Source: Winogradskya consettensis (GTDB lineage: Bacteria; Actinomycetota; Actinomycetes; Mycobacteriales; Micromonosporaceae). Taken from it: a stretch of DNA of 64,000 nt. The DNA lies in contig NZ_BOQP01000003.1 of assembly GCF_018332715.1 (NCBI RefSeq), forward strand, positions 124,001-188,000, given 5' to 3'. This document shows, piece by piece, positions 57,134 through 64,000 of this stretch. The position numbers and the translations under genes were made by a program. Each line of letters starts with the position of its first letter. Within the stretch, counting starts at the first letter, position 1. The notes under the pieces are model-generated. The model saw only the letters and a program-made list of their open reading frames with translations, searched no databases and was not told where the DNA came from.

Positions 57134-58564
57134 ATGAGCGAGATAGTGCTGTTCACCAACGCCACCGTTCTGACCATGGATGACCGGCATACCGTTCTCA
57201 CCGGCTCCGATGTGCTCGTGATCGGTGACAGGATCGCCGAGATCGGGACCGGGCTGACCGCGCCCGACGGCGCCACCGTGATCGACGCGTCCGGCGGCAT
57301 CCTGATGCCCGGCATGATCGACACGCACCGGCACATGTGGCAGACCGCGATGCGCGGCTACGGCGCCGACTGGACCCTGACCCAGTACTTCGTCTGGTAC
57401 TACCTCGAATCCGGCAAGCTGTTCCGGCCCGAGGACGTGTACGCCGGCAACCTGCTCGCCGCGATCGAAGCCATCGACGCCGGCGTCACCACCACGGTGG
57501 ACTGGTCGCACGGACTGCAGACGCCACAGCACGCGGATGCCGCCGTCGACGCGTTGCAGGCGGTGCCGGGGCGGTTCGTTCTCGCGTACGGAAATATTCA
57601 GCAGGGTCCCTGGGAATGGTCCGCCGACCCGGCCTTCCGGGACTTCGTCAACCGGCGGATCACCCCGGGCGACGACATGCTCGGGTTCCAGATGGCGTTC
57701 GACGTCACGGGCGATCCGGCGTTCCCCGAGCGGGCGGCGTTCGAGGTCGCGCGGGAGCTGGGCGTGCCGGTCACCACCCACGCCGGGGTGTGGGGCGCGA
57801 CCAACGACGACGGCATCCGGCTGATGTACGAGAACGGCTTCATGACCCCGCAGACCGTGTACGTACACGCGGCGACGCTGAAGCCGGACTCGTACCAGCG
57901 GATCGCCGCGACCGGTGGCTCGGTCTCCGTCTCGACCGAGAGTGAGCAGAGCGCCGGCCAGGGCTACCCGTCCACCTGGGCGCTGCGCGATCACGGCATC
58001 CCGGTGTCGCTGTCGATGGACACCAGCGTCTGGTGGAGCGGCGACCTGTTCTCCGCCATGCGCACCACCCTCGGCGCCGACCGGTCCCGCGAGCACCTCG
58101 AGGCGCACTCGAAGACCGAGACCGTCACCCACGTGCACCTGCGGGCCGAGCACGTCGTCGACTGGGCGACCCGGGGCGGCAGCAGGGCGCTCGGGCTCGA
58201 CGACCGCCTCGGCAGCCTCGAGCCGGGCAAGAAGGCCGACATCGTGCTGCTGCGCAACGAGAGCTCGCCGGTGATGTTCCCGCTGCTCAACCCGTACGGT
58301 CATGTGGCGTTCCAGGCGCAGCGCGGCGACGTGGAAGCGGTCCTCGTCAACGGGCGGATCGTCAAGCGCGACCACAAACTGGTCGGCGTGGACCTGGCCG
58401 CGGCGCGGACCGCCGTCGAGTCGACCATCGAGCACCTGCGCTCGACGATGGGCGAGGAGGCCTGGCTCAAGGGCATGAACCCCGATGTGCCGGAGACCAA
58501 GGTGACCGACAACCCGTACACGTACACCGACTATGACGCCGGCTCGGCCCAGTGGAAGCATTGA
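57134..58564 (+). CDS. Amidohydrolase-superfamily hydrolase/deaminase (cog0402-like)
   Basis: A 476-residue metal-dependent hydrolase with AGAGGAG before ATG 57134. The small N- and C-terminal beta domain flanks a TIM barrel with 'GMIDTHRHMWQT' (H-x-H metal site, about 65-67), 'VTTHAGVWG' (third His), 'VYVHAATL' (fourth His) and 'VSLSMDTSVWW' (metal Asp), the set used by chlorohydrolase/guanine-deaminase-type enzymes (AtzA, TrzN, SsnA). These remove Cl, NH2 or similar groups from rings or open amidines. Divergent from the CoA-transferase gene and 3 bases before the IclR gene. The substrate is unknown, but a role as first step feeding the ring-cleavage genes is plausible. Confidence 0.88.
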   Translation: MSEIVLFTNATVLTMDDRHTVLTGSDVLVIGDRIAEIGTGLTAPDGATVIDASGGILMPGMIDTHRHMWQTAMRGYGADWTLTQYFVWYYLESGKLFRPEDVYAGNLLAAIEAIDAGVTTTVDWSHGLQTPQHADAAVDALQAVPGRFVLAYGNIQQGPWEWSADPAFRDFVNRRITPGDDMLGFQMAFDVTGDPAFPERAAFEVARELGVPVTTHAGVWGATNDDGIRLMYENGFMTPQTVYVHAATLKPDSYQRIAATGGSVSVSTESEQSAGQGYPSTWALRDHGIPVSLSMDTSVWWSGDLFSAMRTTLGADRSREHLEAHSKTETVTHVHLRAEHVVDWATRGGSRALGLDDRLGSLEPGKKADIVLLRNESSPVMFPLLNPYGHVAFQAQRGDVEAVLVNGRIVKRDHKLVGVDLAAARTAVESTIEHLRSTMGEEAWLKGMNPDVPETKVTDNPYTYTDYDAGSAQWKH

Positions 58565-58567
58565 GCC

Positions 58568-59365
58568 GTGACACGTGCTGCCGGACCTGACTTCATCGAG
58601 GCCCTTGCCCGGGGGCTCGACGTGCTGCGCAGCTTCCGGCCGGGTCGCCGGGTGTCGACGCTGAGCGAGATCGCCGCCGACACCGGGCTGGCCCGGCCCA
58701 CGGTCCGCCGGATCCTGCTGACCCTGACCGAGCTCGGTTACGTGCGCGCCGAGGACCGCGGGTTCGCGCTCACCCCGCGCGTGCTCGAGCTCGGCATGGC
58801 ATATGTCCACAGCCTCGACATGTGGGAGGTCGCCCGCCCGCACATGGAGCGCCTGGTCGCGCAGACCGGCGAGTCCACGTCGATGGCCCAGCTCGACGGC
58901 TCCGACATCGTCTACGTGGCCCGGGTCGCGGTGCCGAAGATCGTGACGCTCTCGGTCACCATCGGCACCCGCTTCCCGGCCGCCGCGACCTCGATGGGCA
59001 AGGTCCTGCTCGCCGCGCTCACCCCCGCCGAGCTGGACGCCGTGCTCGCCCAGCCGACCCGCTCGGGCATCGCGGCCCGGGTGATCCCCGGCCGCGCGGA
59101 GCTCGACAGCGCCCTGCGCGAGGTGCGGGCCAAGGGCTGGGCGCTCGCCGATCAGGACCTCGCGCTCGGCATCCGCTCGATCGCGACCGGTGTGCGCGGC
59201 GGCGACGGAAAAGTCGTCGCGGCCCTCAACGTGACGGTCCACGCAGCCGAAACTTCTGTCGACAAGTTGACAGGCGTGTATCTCCCGCCGCTGCTGCACG
59301 CGGCCGCGGACATAAGCAGTGACTGGTCATTGCGCGATACAGCGCCCATGGTCGCCCGCGCCTGA
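58568..59365 (+). CDS. IclR-family transcriptional regulator
   Basis: A 265-residue regulator: winged helix-turn-helix at 10-75 ('GLDVLRSFRPGRRVSTLSEIAADTGLARPTVRRILLTLTELGYV') and an effector domain at 90-250 ('ARPHMERLVAQTGESTSMAQLDGSDIVYVAR', 'GTRFPAAATSMGKVLLA', 'DQDLALGIRSIATGVRG'). IclR proteins of this kind (PcaU, PobR-like) control aromatic catabolism. It is coupled to the amidohydrolase (3-base gap) and is the best candidate for binding the palindromes at 56982 and 57099, so it likely controls the whole cluster. Confidence 0.93.
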   Translation: MTRAAGPDFIEALARGLDVLRSFRPGRRVSTLSEIAADTGLARPTVRRILLTLTELGYVRAEDRGFALTPRVLELGMAYVHSLDMWEVARPHMERLVAQTGESTSMAQLDGSDIVYVARVAVPKIVTLSVTIGTRFPAAATSMGKVLLAALTPAELDAVLAQPTRSGIAARVIPGRAELDSALREVRAKGWALADQDLALGIRSIATGVRGGDGKVVAALNVTVHAAETSVDKLTGVYLPPLLHAAADISSDWSLRDTAPMVARA

Positions 59366-59415
59366 CCAGTTTCTTTCACTGGCCGAAACCGGGTGACTAC
59401 GGGCAGGATCGGCGC

Positions 59416-60021
59416 ATGACGACCCGGTTGCCCTACCCGATCGCCCTGAGCGGGGACGGCGTCATGCTGCGCGAGTGGCGGGACGACGACCTGGACGAGC
59501 TGGTGGATCTGCTCGACGAACCCGCCATCGCGCGCTGGACCCCGATGCCGTCGCCGTTCGACATCGAGGCCGGGATCGCGTACCTGAAACGCGCCAAACA
59601 GGGACGCACCAGCGGCCGCCGCATCCAGCTCGCCATCACCGTGGACGGCGGCAAGCCGCTCGGCGAGGTCCTGCTCTTCGGCGTCGACGCCGGCCTGCGC
59701 GAGGCTGAACTCGGCTATCTCGTGGGCGCGGCCCATCGCCGGCGCGGCCTCGCTGCGACCTCACTCTCACTACTTTCGGTGTACGCCCGGAGCACGCTGA
59801 AGCTCAGCCGCCTGGTCCTGCGCATCGACCCGGGTAACACCGCGAGCACCGCCGTCGCCCGGCGCTGCGGGTACAGCCTCACCGGCGAGCCGCCCATCCT
59901 GCAGGAAGGCCCGTACGGCCCGAGCAGCCTCGACACGTGGGAACTTGTCGCCGCGAGTGGGAGCACCCGCATGGAGCGGCTGAGAAATGTCGCAGCCCGG
60001 AGGTACGGTCGGCGCGGGTGA
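59416..60021 (+). CDS. GNAT-family N-acetyltransferase
   Basis: A 201-residue acetyltransferase of the RimJ/RimL kind: 'VMLREWRDDDLDELVDLLDEPAIARW', 'AELGYLVGAAHRRRGLAATSLSLLSVYA' (acetyl-CoA pyrophosphate loop) and 'LRIDPGNTASTAVARRCGYSLTGE'. The acceptor may be a protein N-terminus, an amino sugar or a small amine. Start ATG 59416 has AGGA 8 bases upstream. It is probably independent of the catabolic cluster. Confidence 0.9.
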   Translation: MTTRLPYPIALSGDGVMLREWRDDDLDELVDLLDEPAIARWTPMPSPFDIEAGIAYLKRAKQGRTSGRRIQLAITVDGGKPLGEVLLFGVDAGLREAELGYLVGAAHRRRGLAATSLSLLSVYARSTLKLSRLVLRIDPGNTASTAVARRCGYSLTGEPPILQEGPYGPSSLDTWELVAASGSTRMERLRNVAARRYGRRG

Positions 60022-60039
60022 CAACTTCCGGAGGGTGCC

Positions 60040-61128
60040 ATGGACGTCACGCGTACGCAGGTCATGGCCTACCGCGTGGCCGCGCTGGGGCTGGCGCATC
60101 GAGGTTCGCAGCGCCCCGCCGACCTGCGGGTGCTCGACCTCGGCGTGCAGGAATACACGCCCGGCTCGACCCAGGTCGCGCTCGCCGCGCGCACCACCGC
60201 AGACCTGGAGGACGATCGGCTGATCACCGTCTGGGCAGCCCGGGGCGCCCCGCACCTGCATCGCCGCCGCGACCTGCCCGCGTTGGTCAAGGCGCTCTGG
60301 CCGGTCAGCGACGCGGACGCCTCGGCACGGATCAACAGCGCCCAGATCGCGCAGGGCGTCAAGCTGGGCATCAAGGCGTTCGAGGTCACCGCCGCGGCCT
60401 GCCGGGAAGTGGTGACCTCCTCGATGCCGCGCGGCGAGGCCAGCACCGAGGTCAGCAAGCGGGTGCCGCGCGAGCTGACCTACGACTGCCGCAGCTGCGC
60501 CGCCCGGCACATCGCGGGCAACGTCTGGCAGCACTCGGGCCTGGCCGGGGGAGTGCGGGTGGAGTCCCGTGGCAAGGACGCGATGCTCGGCCCGATCCCG
60601 AAGGCCCCGCCGCAGCCGACGGCCAACGCGGGCATCGACGCTCTGATCACGACCTACCTGACCCTGCTCGGCCCGGCAGGCCCGGCCGAGGTCGCGAGAT
60701 ATCTCGGCTCGACGACCACCGAGATCAAGAAGGTGTGGCCGGCCGATGGGCTCGACGAGGTGCGCGTGGAGGGTCGCAAAGCGTGGGCCGCCGCCGGCTC
60801 GTTCGCCACGGTGCCGGCCCCGGTCAAGGGCGTCCGTTTCGTGCCGCCGATGGACGCGTTGCTCCAGGCCCGCGATCGTGACCTGCTGGTGCCCGTGCGG
60901 GAGCAGCAGAAGGAGGTCTGGCGCGCCCTGGGAAATCCGGGCGTGCTGCTGGTCGACGGGGAGATCGCCGGGGTGTGGCGCGCCAAGATGGCCGGGCGCA
61001 AACGGGTCGACCTGACCGTCACGCCGTTCGGTTCACTAACCGCCCCGGCGCGCAAGGCGGTCGAGGCGGAATCGGTCGAGGTCGCCCGGGCCCGCGAGGT
61101 GCCCGAGGCAACCGTGGCCTACGCCTGA
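60040..61128 (+). CDS. Winged-helix protein of the AlkZ-like (HTH_42) family
   Basis: A 362-residue protein with the three winged-helix layout of AlkZ/YcaQ-like DNA glycosylases: 'MAYRVAALGLAHR' at the start, 'VLDLGVQEYTPGSTQVALAAR' (the position of the Q-x-Q catalytic loop; here Q-E-Y), 'LITVWAARGAPHLHRRRDLPAL' and 'DALLQARDRDLLVP' with 'NPGVLLVDGEIAGVWRAKMAGRKR' near the C-terminus. Family members unhook interstrand crosslinks or protect producers of alkylating antibiotics. With QEY instead of QxQ, the activity may differ. ATG 60040 follows GGAGGGTGCC. Co-directional with the GNAT gene (18-base gap). Confidence 0.85.
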   Translation: MDVTRTQVMAYRVAALGLAHRGSQRPADLRVLDLGVQEYTPGSTQVALAARTTADLEDDRLITVWAARGAPHLHRRRDLPALVKALWPVSDADASARINSAQIAQGVKLGIKAFEVTAAACREVVTSSMPRGEASTEVSKRVPRELTYDCRSCAARHIAGNVWQHSGLAGGVRVESRGKDAMLGPIPKAPPQPTANAGIDALITTYLTLLGPAGPAEVARYLGSTTTEIKKVWPADGLDEVRVEGRKAWAAAGSFATVPAPVKGVRFVPPMDALLQARDRDLLVPVREQQKEVWRALGNPGVLLVDGEIAGVWRAKMAGRKRVDLTVTPFGSLTAPARKAVEAESVEVARAREVPEATVAYA

Positions 61129-61140
61129 ATCACCAGGTCG

Positions 61141-61208
61141 GGGCTGGGCCGCCGTTCGGGCTGGGCCGCCGTTCGGGCTGGGCCGCCGTTCGGGCTGGGC
61201 CGCCGTTC
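61141..61208. repeat. 17-bp tandem repeat, four copies
   Basis: Four perfect copies of GGGCTGGGCCGCCGTTC between the convergent ends of the AlkZ-like (61128) and DUF3040 (61226) genes. Not coding; may arise by slippage. Confidence 0.9.
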
Positions 61209-61225
61209 GGGGCGGCCGCGACGAG

Positions 61226-61522
61226 TTACCAGTTGGGGGGCAGGGTGTCCGGGAGGACGAGCTTCGGGCCGCGCAGGCGGTAACCGATCGCGACCATGAT
61301 GACCAGTGCCCAGACGCCGGAGACGATCGCGGCGGCCCACCAGCCGACGACCGCGAGGATCAGGGCCGCGGCCCAGACCACCGTCGCGGCGAGGATCAGC
61401 GAGACCGGCACGCGGCGCCGGGAGAGGTGCCCGCCCGCCATTCTGGCGCAGAAGTCGGGGTCATCGCGGCGCAGCTGGCGTTCCAGCTGCGCGAGGCGGC
61501 GGTTGTCTTCCTTGTTGAGCAT
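61226..61522 (-). CDS. DUF3040-family small membrane protein
   Basis: A 98-residue protein starting at ATG 61522 with GGAG 6 bases upstream. The N-terminus 'NKEDNRRLAQLERQLRRDDPDFCARM' is the DUF3040 signature, a short amphipathic helix, followed by two hydrophobic segments (about 38-58 and 62-80). Found widely in actinomycetes; function unknown. Confidence 0.9.
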   Translation of the reverse strand: MLNKEDNRRLAQLERQLRRDDPDFCARMAGGHLSRRRVPVSLILAATVVWAAALILAVVGWWAAAIVSGVWALVIMVAIGYRLRGPKLVLPDTLPPNW

Positions 61523-61620
61523 GTGCACCTCCGGCGGGGCCCGGACAGAAGGAGCCGACGACCGGAGCTAACCCGAACGCCCCGGTCGATGCCTCCATTG
61601 TTACCCGCAGGTCACGGAAT

Positions 61621-62373
61621 TCATACTGCGCGCAGGGTTGTGTTAACGCGCGATTCATGCAGCATCCTGCAGACCCGCCCCCACGCATCGGCCGCCGCCA
61701 CTGGCTCGTAGCTGTCCCGCTGTCGGCAGAAGAACCCGTGACCTGCACCGGAATACGCCACGAGCTCATGGTCGACCCCCGCGGCGGTCAGCGCTTCCGC
61801 GATCTGTTTTCGCTGCTCCGCGGGGATCAGCGGGTCGTCCGCGCCGAGCAGCATCAGCACCCTTGCGGTGATTGCGGAAGTGCGGTCCAGGGTGGGCTGT
61901 GGCCGACTGAGCGGAATGTCCGTAGTGGGCAGCCAGCCGCCATAGAAAACAGCAACGGCGGGCAGATCAAAAGCCGTTGCCGACAGGTACGCGAGATGCC
62001 CGCCGACGCTGAGCCCGACCATCCCGGCAACGTGGTGCCCGGCGCCCCGGAGCTGCTTCAGCGTCGCACCCACATCGGCGAGGGCCTGCTCGCGGGTCAG
62101 CCGGCCGAGCATGTCGAAGCCCCGGGCCCGCCCCTCGGCATCGGCGGGCAGCTCCCCGGTGGACGGCTCGCGGTGATAGAGGTCCGGGGCGACGGCGTAG
62201 TAGCCGAGGTCGGCGAGCTGCTCGCAGACATCCCGCACGTGAGCGCTGACGCCGAACAGCTCCATGCCGACGAGCACGGCGGGCGCGGGACCCGGGTCGG
62301 CCGGGCGGGCGACGTACGCCGGCATCGGGGTTGATCCCGGCACTGGAATCTGAATTGTCTCGGTGATCCGCAT
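61621..62373 (-). CDS. Dienelactone hydrolase family protein
   Basis: A 250-residue alpha/beta hydrolase: 'PAVLVGMELFGVSAHVRDVCEQLADLGYYAVAPDLYHR', nucleophile elbow 'GMVGLSVGGHLAYL', acid in 'LMLLGADDPLIPAEQ' and His in 'YSGAGHGFFC'. Classical dienelactone hydrolases use Cys in G-x-C-x-G-G; here the elbow has Ser, as in DLH-like esterases. Likely hydrolyses a lactone or ester. ATG 62373 has GGAG upstream. Divergent from a LysR regulator with a perfect dyad in between, so probably induced by it. Confidence 0.9.
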   Translation of the reverse strand: MRITETIQIPVPGSTPMPAYVARPADPGPAPAVLVGMELFGVSAHVRDVCEQLADLGYYAVAPDLYHREPSTGELPADAEGRARGFDMLGRLTREQALADVGATLKQLRGAGHHVAGMVGLSVGGHLAYLSATAFDLPAVAVFYGGWLPTTDIPLSRPQPTLDRTSAITARVLMLLGADDPLIPAEQRKQIAEALTAAGVDHELVAYSGAGHGFFCRQRDSYEPVAAADAWGRVCRMLHESRVNTTLRAV

Positions 62374-62400
62374 GCCCTCCACGCTGCTGGGCAATCGGTC

Positions 62401-62433
62401 ATAAGTCCAAGACGCAGTTGTGCTGGGACTTAT
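62401..62433. promoter_or_regulatory. Dyad between LysR and hydrolase genes
   Basis: ATAAGTCC (62401-62408) and GGACTTAT (62426-62433), perfect arms 17 bases apart, in the 79-base divergent gap. Size fits a LysR-type recognition/activation site. Confidence 0.6.
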
Positions 62434-62452
62434 CGCGCGGCACTCTGAATTG

Positions 62453-63331
62453 ATGGAGCTGCGGCAACTGATGTACTTCGAGGCGGTGGTGCGCCACGGG
62501 AGTTTCACCCGCGCGGCGGCACAACTGCACATCGCCCAACCGGCCGTCTCCGCACAGATCCGCCTGCTGGAGACCGAGCTCGGCGTGACCCTGCTGACGC
62601 GCACGACCCGGCGCATCGCGCTGACCGCCGCCGGGGAGCTGGTCCTGAGCAGGGCAAAACGGATCCTCGGCGAGCTGGACGGCGTCCGCGACGACGTGGC
62701 GCAGGTCGGTGCCGTGCTCCGCGGCCGGATCACCGTAGGGGCGACCGAGGTGCTGGGGACGGTGGACCTGGCGGGCGCGCTCGCGTCGTTCCACAGCCGT
62801 CATCCGGGCATCGCCCTGTCGCTGCGGACCGGCCTGGTGGCGGAGCTGCTCGGCGGCCTGGACCGGGGCGAGGTCGACCTCGTGCTGGCGCCGGTCCACG
62901 CCGACCTGGCGGATCACTACACCGCACGGATGCTCGCCGCCGAGGACGTCGTCCTGGTGACACCGCTCGGGCACCCGGCAGGCGGCCTGCGTGACGAGCC
63001 GTTTGTCTGCCTTCCGCAGGGGAGCGGGCTGAGAGCGATCCTGGACGAGGCCGCCGCCGCCGCGGGTTTCGAGCCGGTCGTACCGTTCGAGGCGTCCGGT
63101 CCGGGCGAGATCCGTGCCCTCGTCAGCGCCGGTCTGGGCGTCGCCGTGATGGCGGGATCCACGGCCCGCTCACCCGGACCGCCCGTGCGGATCGTTCCGC
63201 TCGACCCGGCCCCCGCCCATCCCGCCATCGGCCTGGTGAGCCGTCGCGACCAGCGACCCAGCCCAGCAGCGTCCGCGTTCCGCCGGCACCTGATCTCCAG
63301 GTGCCCCGAGCCGTTGATTCGTCTGCCTTGA
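62453..63331 (+). CDS. LysR-family transcriptional regulator
   Basis: A 292-residue regulator. Helix-turn-helix at 1-60 ('MELRQLMYFEAVVRHGSFTRAAAQLHIAQPAVSAQIRLLETELGVTLLTR'), a linker helix and an effector domain of two Rossmann-like lobes at 90-290. ATG 62453 begins at the conserved 'MELRQL' typical of the family; the frame is open to 62420 but without conserved residues. Divergent from the dienelactone hydrolase across a dyad at 62401-62433; likely its activator. Confidence 0.93.
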   Translation: MELRQLMYFEAVVRHGSFTRAAAQLHIAQPAVSAQIRLLETELGVTLLTRTTRRIALTAAGELVLSRAKRILGELDGVRDDVAQVGAVLRGRITVGATEVLGTVDLAGALASFHSRHPGIALSLRTGLVAELLGGLDRGEVDLVLAPVHADLADHYTARMLAAEDVVLVTPLGHPAGGLRDEPFVCLPQGSGLRAILDEAAAAAGFEPVVPFEASGPGEIRALVSAGLGVAVMAGSTARSPGPPVRIVPLDPAPAHPAIGLVSRRDQRPSPAASAFRRHLISRCPEPLIRLP

Positions 63332-63361
63332 GTGGCGATGGCGGCCAGGTCCCGCCCCGGG

Positions 63362-63426
63362 CAGGAAGTTGCGCTAAAACCCGCATATCCGCAACTTCCT
63401 GCGCCGTCGGGGGTCAAGCGCGGGCC
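63362..63426 (+). repeat. Palindromic intergenic element, copy C (left half only)
   Basis: The first ~65 bp match copies A and B: GGAAGTTGCGCTAAAACCCG, CCGCAACTTCCTGCG and GGTCAAGCGCGGGCC. The left-arm hairpin is perfect here (CAGGAAGTTGCG / CGCAACTTCCTG, 16-base loop). The rest of the element is absent and replaced by 15-bp CCGGCCTGCGGCGTC repeats (to about 63465). It lies between the convergent LysR and GtrA-type genes. Confidence 0.75.
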
Positions 63427-63464
63427 TGCAGCGTCCCGGCCTGCGGCGTCCCGGCCTGCGGCGG

Positions 63465-64000
63465 TCAGGCTGAGGCGTGGGCGCCTCGGGTGGCGCGGAA
63501 GACCCAGATGCGCATGAGGAGGAAGCGGACGCCGGTGGCGATGAGGTTGGCGATGACGAGGACGCCGAGTTCCACGTAGGTGGGTGGGCTGGTCATCAGG
63601 TGCAGCAGGGCGAGGGAGCCCGAGGTCAGGCCCAGGCCGATGCCGAAGACGACGAGGCCCTGGGCCTGGTGGCGCCAGGCGCCGTCGCTGCCGCGGACGC
63701 GGAAGGTGACGCGGCGGTTGACGGCCGTGTTGGCGATCGCGGTGACCAGCAGGGCGATCAGGTTGGCCCACTGGGCGCCCATGCCGTCCCGGAGGATGGC
63801 GTAGAGCGCCAGGTAGGCCAGGGTGCTCGCGACGCCGACCGCGGCGAAGCGCAGGATCTGGCCGGTCAGTCCGGCGGGGACACCGGCGACCGGGAGCGGG
63901 TTGCGGCCGAGCTGTTCGCGCAGGGCGGCGAGGGGGAGCCGGCCGGTGCCCAGGGCGCGGGTCAGCCGGGCGATGCCGCGCAGGTCGGCCATGGCGGTCG
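63465..64000 (-). CDS. GtrA-domain membrane protein, C-terminal part (gene continues beyond window)
   Basis: The frame is open to the window end; an in-frame ATG at 63992 gives 175 residues but is probably internal, because 'MADLRGIARLTRALGTGRLPLAALREQLG' is the linker seen between a GT2 domain and GtrA in bifunctional actinobacterial proteins. The visible part has four hydrophobic segments ('ILRFAAVGVASTLAYLALYAIL', 'AQWANLIALLVTAIANTAVNRRVTF', then two more), with 'NRRVTFRVRG' and 'LMRIWVFR' as in GtrA/DPM3-like flippases for polyprenyl-phosphate sugars. Ends shortly before the half copy of the palindromic element. Confidence 0.85.
   Translation of the reverse strand, partial: TAMADLRGIARLTRALGTGRLPLAALREQLGRNPLPVAGVPAGLTGQILRFAAVGVASTLAYLALYAILRDGMGAQWANLIALLVTAIANTAVNRRVTFRVRGSDGAWRHQAQGLVVFGIGLGLTSGSLALLHLMTSPPTYVELGVLVIANLIATGVRFLLMRIWVFRATRGAHASA

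Noticed and set aside
56507..59299. 930-residue minus-strand frame across the amidohydrolase and IclR genes
   Set aside because: Shadow frame; it crosses the divergent promoter and covers two genes with clear motifs.

Overview
The window is about 72% G+C, with strong G/C bias at third codon positions, many GTG/TTG starts, several apparently leaderless genes and actinobacterial families throughout (large FtsX-type permeases, DUF3040, Ser/Thr kinase with ricin-type ectodomain, WYL and IclR regulators). It looks like chromosomal DNA of a filamentous actinomycete, most likely of the Actinoplanes/Micromonosporaceae type; the genus is an inference. No rRNA, tRNA, CRISPR array, insertion sequence or phage gene was seen.

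Layout. 1-3533: two paralogous FtsX-type permeases (the first cut by the window edge). 4164-7807: an ABC exporter co-transcribed with its LuxR-type two-component system. 7924-9120: a flavin reductase and a MarR regulator, divergent around a 31-bp palindrome. 9176-15354: a secreted FN3/repeat-domain protein beside a histidine kinase and a hybrid kinase-receiver-Hpt protein. 15505-39319: a large cell-surface/exopolysaccharide region with an acyltransferase, a beta-helix secreted protein, two big GT-C-like membrane proteins, a metallophosphoesterase, a receptor Ser/Thr kinase, a flippase, four glycosyltransferase genes plus one truncated copy, a kinase-like fusion protein, two paralogous small secreted proteins, an orphan OmpR-type regulator and an EAL phosphodiesterase. 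39438-47813: a sugar ABC importer with GH38 and GH5-like glycosidases under a LacI regulator (mannoside use). 47859-53857: small membrane proteins, a CBM42/AbfB protein, an AAC(3)-type acetyltransferase, a WYL-methyltransferase fusion and a VOC remnant. 53861-59365: a ring-cleavage/CoA catabolic cluster (LigA, LigB, citryl-CoA-lyase-like protein, CaiB-type CoA transferase, amidohydrolase, IclR). 59416-64000: GNAT, AlkZ-like protein, DUF3040 protein, dienelactone hydrolase/LysR pair, and the C-terminal part of a GtrA-type protein.

The two most notable signals are not genes. First, four promoters in the surface-polysaccharide region share one architecture: two or three TTGAR repeats at exact 11-bp period, then 8 (one case 7) bases, then a CGATCT-like box, with the start codon about 7 bases further on in three of four (leaderless). 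This is the pattern expected of an OmpR/PhoB-type activator; an orphan regulator of that family and an unpaired hybrid kinase-Hpt both lie in the window. Second, a 176-bp imperfect-palindrome element occurs twice in full and once as a half copy, each time between the 3' ends of convergent genes. Neither resembles a named family that I recognise.
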